The notes below the pieces were generated by a model. The model saw only the letters and a list, made by a program, of their open reading frames with translations. It ran no database searches and was not told the origin of the DNA. Positions 9,701-18,700 of a stretch of 21,620 nucleotides of DNA are shown piece by piece. Both the position numbers and the translations under genes were made by a program. The stretch covers positions 1 through 21,620 of the forward strand of contig ATSW01003670.1 in assembly GCA_000444245.1 (NCBI GenBank), in the 5' to 3' direction. Position 1 is the first letter of the stretch, and each line of letters opens with the position of its first letter. Origin of the DNA: Botryllus schlosseri. Taxonomy: Eukaryota > Chordata > Ascidiacea > Stolidobranchia > Styelidae.

Positions 9701-12700
9701 TATCAACGAGAATTATAGTTTCGATACTATTTTCCACCGTGCAAGGCTGTAAACCTCAATTGGTAGTATCGCAGTATATGAAGCATGTAGTACAAATCTA
9801 AGCAAGTTATTGGAAATGAAACATATGTGAAGTCGTGATTGAACCGACAGCGTTGCCCCAAAGTGTTTTGATCCAGACCAATCCTGGCCATCTCAGGGCT
9901 CGTACTGGGATGTGGGAAGCACACCACAGTATAGTACGGCATAGTAATCGAGCGCGTACGAAAATAGAAACATGCCGCGCTGCGTACTAGTTATTACAAA
10001 GCATCATTTTCGCAATTATCGGTAATTTCGCGAGATTGTTCAACGGCGAGAAACGCGGTAACTGTGCGTCGTGGCACGAGTCATTGATGTTATCAAGATT
10101 TCTACGAGGTAAACCCGAATATTTGCATACGAACTGCTAACGTATCCGCACCGAAAAGCACCAAAGTCGCAAACGCTATGAAACAATGATTCTCGGCCCT
10201 TTTATCTTAGAAACGGGTACAATTTCAAAAATAAATTTTAGTCCGAAATGCAAGCACGACAAATATAGGCGCCCCAAAAGCAAACATTGAAAACTTCCAT
10301 TCAAACAGAAATCCGCTGCTGCGTGATACTATACACGTTACACGTGGTTCTATTCAAGTCGGCAGAAATGCGAATTGCTGTTTGCTAGCCTCTATTATAC
10401 TGCCAAACGTCGCTATAAAATGAAACGAGTTGTAGGCTACTTTTCTGGTGTGTAACACAGCGACGCACGGTTCGTCCAAAGCAGATCGCGGACTGAATAT
10501 TACGACGCCAGTCAGAAAATAGGTTCCAAATTTCAAAATCCATTTGAAACCCGATGTTTCATTATCTAATTAATGGACAAGCTTCGTCAAGGTCAAACAT
10601 GCTGCTTTTGACAATTCAGTTCCAAAATCTAAATATATTTGGATTTGGCTGGCCGGAGGTTAAGAACCACAGGACTGGACAGTTAGATAATTCGTGTTGT
10701 CTTTGCACTAATTGGAGCGAAATTCCAGTAATTTAATTCTAATCTAATCTGTTATATCTTTCTATGCTATCATTTTAATTCTAATTCTAATCTAATTTCT
10801 GGTATTCTGAACACGCTACAGGAGAACTAAGTAGCGCGATTCGAGCCAGGGTTGGTGTACAGGGCATTGGCAGTCTCGTGCTTGTGGGAATGAGCTCAGT
10901 TTTGATACGAACCTAACTTGATTTGCGTCGTGTCTCTTTCAAATTTTTGGCAATGCAGTGATTCTAATTCTAACCTCATTTTAAAAAAGCTACGTAGCAG
11001 TAACTTCAATCCGAATTAAAGCTGAAAATTTTCTAGTGGTCCAATTCGCACATTGGCGCTTCGACACGGATTATAGCAAACCGCACGGGAAGATTTCCAA
11101 ATGCCAGTCGATTGACCGCCTGCCTCAACAACGGGTAAATGACATCGCACCAGAGTGCATACAGTCCCCGTAGAGTTCGTTAATGTGATATTACTCCCGC
11201 GAGAGACCCATCGCGCACCTGTCTCGCCGGGACATAACCGGCAATTGCTAAATCCGTTTTTAAAGGCCATATCATGGCCGATGAGATGCTATAATTTGTC
11301 GTGTTCATTGATCGCTTTCTGCGTTACAAGCTTTGATATTGACGTTTTACAGTGTCATCTCTTAAGGCTAAAAATTGGGATGTGAACAGTGTCATTTAGT
11401 ATGAAGTCATAACAGTATGAAAGATGTGGAATGTCATGTCCAAACATGCACTTTAACGACCCAACAGAGAATACAGCGAAAGGGAAGCATTCTATACCAC
11501 AAAGCAGAGTTGTAAACAGTGGGTGTAGCAAGATTTTAATTCGAAACTGAACACTGAACAGTTAACACATCGACTTGGACTCGAGTCATAACACTATGAT
11601 TCGTACTCGATCCTCCGCTAGCCCACTTGGACCTCGGACTTGACTCGGTGGCAAATTGAAAATGACTCGACTTGACTCGAGTCAAAACTATAAAAGTGAG
11701 ATTGGCTTGTGACTCGGGACCTTTTGACTTGGTTACAAGTTACAAACCTGACGCTAATTATGAATAACGAAGTGTAATGATAATCACCAATATTGAGATC
11801 ATCGTGAATACGTTTCTACGCGATACGTGGATAAGGCAAAAGGCATTTGCTAGGGCTACCATACGTCCTCTTAAGTAGATTCGTCCTCTTTTTTCAATAA
11901 ATTGAAAGTGTCACCGGAGGACGCCTGAATGTCCTCTTTTTTGGGAATACGTCCTCCTTTTCTAGTAAAAGTATTAAAATGCGATCAAAAACTCGACTCC
12001 GACGAATCGAACGCCAGATTTCGCAAGACAATCAACGAAAAATACGGCGCGACTGATTTTTCGTGGTAGAGATGGGAAAGATGACGTTTTTTTTAGTCGA
12101 CACCGCAAAAGTATCGTAAAAAAGCGGATAATTCGGGAGTCGAGTCAAGGTGATGATCTCTTTTTTAAGTCAACACAGTAATATTGGTTACTATTTTCAA
12201 AATCACAAGTTTTCTTTCCCGGCACTATAGTTTTCAGAATTTTGGAAAAGGGTCCTCGTCTTCGGATATCAAAATATGGTAACCCTACATTTATCCTGTA
12301 GGATGCCCCGATGGCTGACATTGCAGACCGATATTTCCCATGGTAATTGTGGTACGCAAGGGATAAGAGGTCAGGAATCCAAATAAAACAAATAATATTC
12401 AAGAGCAACAGGGGAAGTCCAAACATATCGTCGCAGTGGAATCAAAGTATCTTATGTCCAGTTTTCAAATTTTGAAGCTCCCTTTTTCAAACTTGAAAGA
12501 AATATACTTTTCGAAAATTTTTGTATTTCTTTCGGTCATATCTTAGCCATGGTTATGTCTGTTTCAGTGTACCAAAGTTAATCGAGGTCAATATATGGCT
12601 GAAAGAAGATGAAAACTTCACTCAAAGTTAATTTTCCCAAAATCTGTAAAATGGACATAAGATACTTTGATTCCACTGCGACGATATAACCTTGCTGTCT

Positions 12701-15700
12701 GCATGGCAGACTTGAACAACTACAGCTATTTCTAGTTGCCTAACTAGACTAATTAGGGCGAACTGTCGGTAATCTAATTCTTATTTATTTTGTGAGATAT
12801 TTCCATGCTCTAATTTGAACTCTAAGCTATTTTCTGGTTTTCGAGAAAATGCTACAGAACTGCATAATGCAAAACCTGCCAAGCTTGCTGTACGGACATT
12901 CGCTATTCTCGTTCTTACGGAGATGAACCCTGATTTGACATATATGAACTGTAGTTGATTCAATTACCAATTTTTCGCGAATTCATTAATTCTAATTCTA
13001 AACTGCTCGCGATTACCCCTGACGAGTGTCATCCGAAAATATCCGGGTTCATTTCAATATCAATATATTTTTCAATGATACGACTATTGTCGAGTCTTGG
13101 GCTCGAAAAGATTTAACGTTTCCATTCCAGACCAAGTATTGACAGACTAACCATGTACTCACCGTCCTTATTGTCGTCGAAAGTTCTGAATATGTTGACT
13201 GCGAAATGGGACGCGTCCCCGTGCGGGAAAAATTCTTGATACATCTTAACGAATTGGTCTTTGGACATTTTGCCCTTCGGGCAGTCCTGAAAATAACGAA
13301 ACAACACAATAAAAGCTATTCGATGTTCGGTTATAGAACAATCCAATAGAAAAATATCCTAAAGATCATATCATAACCATTATTATGTCGCTTGAAGGTC
13401 AGTACCTGGTTACGTGGCTGATTTTATATTTCAATATCTATTGATAGAGTTCGAACTTTGAGAGGTGTGCAACTGGATATGGGCGACGGCTATGAAAAGG
13501 TCAAGTATCGCTGGTTTTGGGTATATATGGGGCTGATATGACTTCCCCAGTGTATATTGTGGAGCTCATATTGCAACCTTTTATTGGTCGTGGCCTAGAT
13601 TCCGATTTGAAAATATTTCGTGACCCACCAGCTTGGAATATAGGTGATCTTTTTCTTTATGACGTTATTGGGCTGTTCAAAATTACCTTTTTTTCAAATT
13701 TGACTGGCTACTCCAAAAATTTGTTAGGTTACCTAAAAAACGCTGCACACCAATTTTAGGTCAATTCCAACTTATAGAAGCATTGCTATTTAAGAAAAAG
13801 GTTTTGCATTTATTTTGGCTACCCCATGAAATTGTTAGGCTGAAAAGAAAAACGATGCACAACAAATTTGGCTCAACTCCAACCAGTAGAAGCGAAGTTA
13901 TTCATGTAGACAATTCAGGATTTCGATTCATAGTATTTACGGTGGGTAGATCTATAATAAATAATTACATAATTTGCCACCGTAAATGCTATCTTTTTCA
14001 AATCAGAAAATTGGCACTCCAATAACTTGGGAGTGTAAATACAGTGGAAATTGCCAGCAAACGGAGACCGAAGATTTTTATGTCCATTCTACTCTGGGTT
14101 TGTATGAAGTTATACACAAACTTGGAAATATGAACTGCTTGTTTAAACCATTTTACCGACTTCATGCTTTTCCATAATACAGTTCTGTGTTCCACATGAA
14201 AATGCACCAGTTAAGAAACACTGTTGTAAAGATGTTGCGCATTTTGAGTGGTGTATTACGGTATATCATCAAAATCCGGTTATGATATTCGATCAGCTAT
14301 AATATTGACGTATGTAAGTATTCATTTCATTCATATTCGTATTGAACAATTGAGCGTAAATTTACACTACAGATGACAATGTTTACAAATAGCCAACGAA
14401 TACGATAGTGCGACGGTTATTGTACAATGTACACAAATGACTCTCGCTGGAACCGTGTTTTATGCTATCATATTTCTGATTATCTATTCAATTCGCAGAT
14501 CTTAGAACTTAGAACATTGACGTACTAAAGTTTAACTAAACTAAAGTCACGAAGCTTTGGCTGTACTGGAAACTGGAACGGGATTACCAACTGTGACTTT
14601 ACCTAGGTCCGGCTGATTATGTAATAAATACTTATGACAATGTTCCGGCAGGGTTGTGGAACGCGCAAATTATGAAGATACGTCCTCGATTCGCATGCTA
14701 ACCACGTTACGCTGCGTTTATAGGTTAAAGACGCTATGTTACATGCTTCACTGAACCTCAACGCCGAAAGCAAAAGTGATATAACATCTTCATAACCGTA
14801 TTCATTAATATACATACACGTTATCATATTCATCCTAGCACAAAGCACTCACAGATATAAGCATATGACGCTATAGGCCTACTTGAAAACGCAACACTGT
14901 TTACTAGGGCATATCTGCGAAGTCACGATCAACCCACGGCATTGTCACATAGGTAAGGTAAAATAATACCAAATAATATTGAATGTGATGTAGAACTGTA
15001 ATGACAATCTTAGTAGTCGCATGAAAAGTATTTACAACATATTTGAGCTTTCCGCATCATATATATACCGCTGTGGCGTCATAGCGCGACTCGACTCNAA
15101 GCCAAATACATTCAGAACCGAATCGTTGAGGCCTATAGCCCGACGTATAACGCTGATAAATGAGTGATATTCAAGGTTACCGAACTTCAAAGCACGAAAC
15201 GTACATTAGTGGCGCTCAATCGGTCAGCCGGGTTCAAGCAAACATCAGAGTTTCCTAGCGCTAACATGCATGTCACTTTAGGTATATTCTCAAATGATCC
15301 ACAATCGAGAATAACCCTGTCACGAGAATTTAAACAATGTAATCGAATAGGCAGTGTGTATTGTGTTCACAGCTCATCAATCAAAGTGAAACAAATATTA
15401 AAAGTACCGGAGCCATGTCATAATGACGACCGTACCAGAAACGGAATATTTAGTTACATGACCATATTCTTCAGCAGACTTATACACAGGTTTGCCATAC
15501 CGTCCTCATTTCTAAGATTTGTCCTTATTTTGAATTTCGATCTAATTAGTTTCATAATACAACTAGACTTTATCTAGTTACCCGAGTCTGCTCGCAGGGT
15601 TCAAAACGGAAATAGAGAATATAAAACTACATAGTTCTCCTGTAGCATTTACAGGGAAACCTCAAATTTAGACCGAGAATGAAAATTAAAGCATAGAAAC

Positions 15701-18700
15701 ATTTCAGAAATGAGATTAGAATCAGAATTATAGCAGAGAAATGCCACGAAATAGCTCCACAGCATATCGCGGTAATTAGTCGACCAGTCGATTAGTCTAC
15801 CCCGCTATTGCATATGGATTACAACATTGTGCCAAATTGATTATGGATTTCGTTTCGAACTCGGATCTGAATCTAAAATCCGGAACAAATATTACAACCA
15901 CTCATCTGTGTTAGCGGGACACCCAGGTCATTACGTGACTNTCCACAGTGTGCTGACCTTGTTTTGTTAGTCAGCGGGTCCCTGCCTGCCAACCACTACC
16001 CTGTTAAGTGTCTATAAGTGATATATAGTGTGTGACCCGGACAAGAGAGTGAAATGACTCGGTGAAGTCCATTAATCGAGCAAACCTTGACCTCAAATGG
16101 TACTAAAAGCTCGTTAAAACCGACACGCAGCGAGCGAAAAATACGAAAATAGTTGTGTGTGAATTGGCCAGCATTGGAAGTTACGGGGCGTGCGTTGATA
16201 CGAGTATATAGGCGAAACCGATGTGTCAAAAACTTGAGAGAAATGACAGCGCATGTGAGAGCAGTACCGGTACCACCTGTATCAATACACGTATGGTAGA
16301 CTGGCGTGCCATATTTATTGTTCTACTACTGTGAATCTTATCTGTTTCAAACTTACAACGATGACATAACATTAATAAGTACTAGGCTGCTAAATGAATC
16401 GAGCATTCGTAGTATCACTGCAGTATGGCACATTATGATTTCGTAATATTATGATAGTGTGGAAACGTTCGAATATATATGTAGGCTACCTTTTATGCGA
16501 CCACAAAGAATACAACGCCAGTGCCACATCACATTAAAGGTATTATTTTCGATCATGTCTATTCCATAGTACTTTGCGACAATGTTGTGGGTGAATCACG
16601 ACATAACGAGAATGTCATTACCACTTTGTAGCGCTGTACTACCGGTACATGTTTCGCACGTTGCGATACGTTGCATCGAGCTTTAGTCTTCCACAAAGAT
16701 TCGAAGCGAACTACAACGTGTCGCCAAGAGAAATAATGCTCCCATTGACCATTGAGTTTTGAATAATATATTATCTTAAATGACGCAGACATTATCGCCA
16801 AGTTATTGGAATTTATTCGTGACTCAAAACGTATGATTTAACGACGCATTCATAATTCCATAAAGTACCAATTTGGAAACATTGAAAAACCATGGAAATT
16901 TTCATTCTCCAAAAGCCAAAATGGCAATAAGCCTTGCTCGCTTAAAGAACCGCTAAATGATTTTTTACATAATAATAATAATAATAAAATTACACTTGTG
17001 AATCACAGCATAATTTCTGTAATTTCGATTGTTCATCTTCAATCATCTCTACCTCTGCTCTGTAACCCTTGCCAATTCTTCATCTNCTGCAATTCTGTAA
17101 TCTGACTTCTCCGTGTATTGCATAGGAATAACAATTTGANTGTATTACTGAAATTTTAAAAATTTACTCCAATCTCGCCATTTTCCTTTGGGGGCAGGTT
17201 GCTCCCCGGATTATGTGTGTATCTACCAGTTTTACTGTGAATAAAGAATAGAATAATAATAAGACTTTGAATGCACAACTGGACTAATTTACACTCGTAC
17301 CCAAAATTCACAGCATAATTCCTGTAATTTCGTTTCTTTATTTTCAATGATCTCTACCTTGATATAAAATTGAATAATACATGCGTATTGAAATAAACCC
17401 GAATATTTTCGGCTGACACTCGTCAAGGGTAATCGTCGGAAATGGTAGAGGATCGAAAATAACATTGTATATCTACAATCGTATCACTAAATACCTCTAA
17501 AACCCTTGTCAATTTTTCATTTAACGCAATTGAAATAACAATTTTATAACTAAAATTTTCAATGTTTACTTCAATCTTTAAATTTTCCTTAGGGGCCATA
17601 CGTTGCTCTTAAATTGTGTGTAAACTTACCAGTTTTACAGTGAATATCGCGATAATAATACTGTGAGGCTTTCGCGTATCAAAATTTCTCACAGTGAGAG
17701 GTCAGTATCAAATCGATGCATCAAGCAGAGTTTTCGTGGGACAGCCAGGATTTTGATGCAATTTGCCCAGGAACGGGACGTGAGAATTACTTACGGATCA
17801 TCGCGGAATAGTGAAAAACGCATGCATTATTCATTTTCGTTTCAGGGTAACCGTACGGGCGCCGTGAGAGTGATCGCCGTAATTTTAAATCCTCGCCGAG
17901 AGTGAAGCCCCTAAGAATACTATTCGACACTCGACAGAATTGTCGGCAAGAGCATATTTTATTACATCGCTGAATATTTATTCATCCAAGATTTTGAGAC
18001 ATTTAGTTGTTCGCCTGTGTACCCGATAAACAACAGACAAATGACTAACAAAACGTAAAACGTTTCTTAGTGTATCTCACCCACTGCGTGGAGGCGATCA
18101 ATAATAATGGCTTTGATTATCATGCGTCAATCTGAGACACTGTACATTTCATACCAAATCAAACGAATGTAGATCGACATAAATGAACGCATATTGAATG
18201 TGTGTATATCAAGGGAGAGAAAACATGTACTGAGAAAATTCACAACGCGAAGAAGATCAGTCTTGCTACCTAACTATCAAACTTTGATAGTACGCCACAC
18301 GAATTGACGTGTGAATTTTATGGGATGCTAATTATTCTGTTTGAAGAGCTTCTTGTAGGTACAGAACTTCAATATACAACTGAGTAGTATATTCATATTG
18401 AAATAAACCCGTCAGGGGTACTCTATACAAGTTGCTAATATACTGCCGATAAACACTTTACATGTAGACGTCCTTGTAAACATTGTTAAATCAGCGTGTA
18501 AATTTCAAGGGATGCTAATTGCCCAATATAACATATTTATTATTTACATTAGCAGCGCTCGCATACATTGTTAAATAAGCAAGTGAGGTAATCAGTGAAG
18601 TACGAACTCACACTGACCATAAAGTCGATGACGGGGCAATGCGCACTGCAATGTTAAAATCGGGTATTTTCTGAAGTATATACTGAATTGGTAGTGTGAA

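Noticed and set aside
12145-12426. 93-codon minus-strand frame overlapping the 11851-12287 element
   Set aside because: It spans the end of a non-coding transposon and has no family features.
15164-15577. 137-codon plus-strand open frame, longest in its area
   Set aside because: Its end runs through the diverged TACCATACGTCC element and into another repeat, and no domain is visible.
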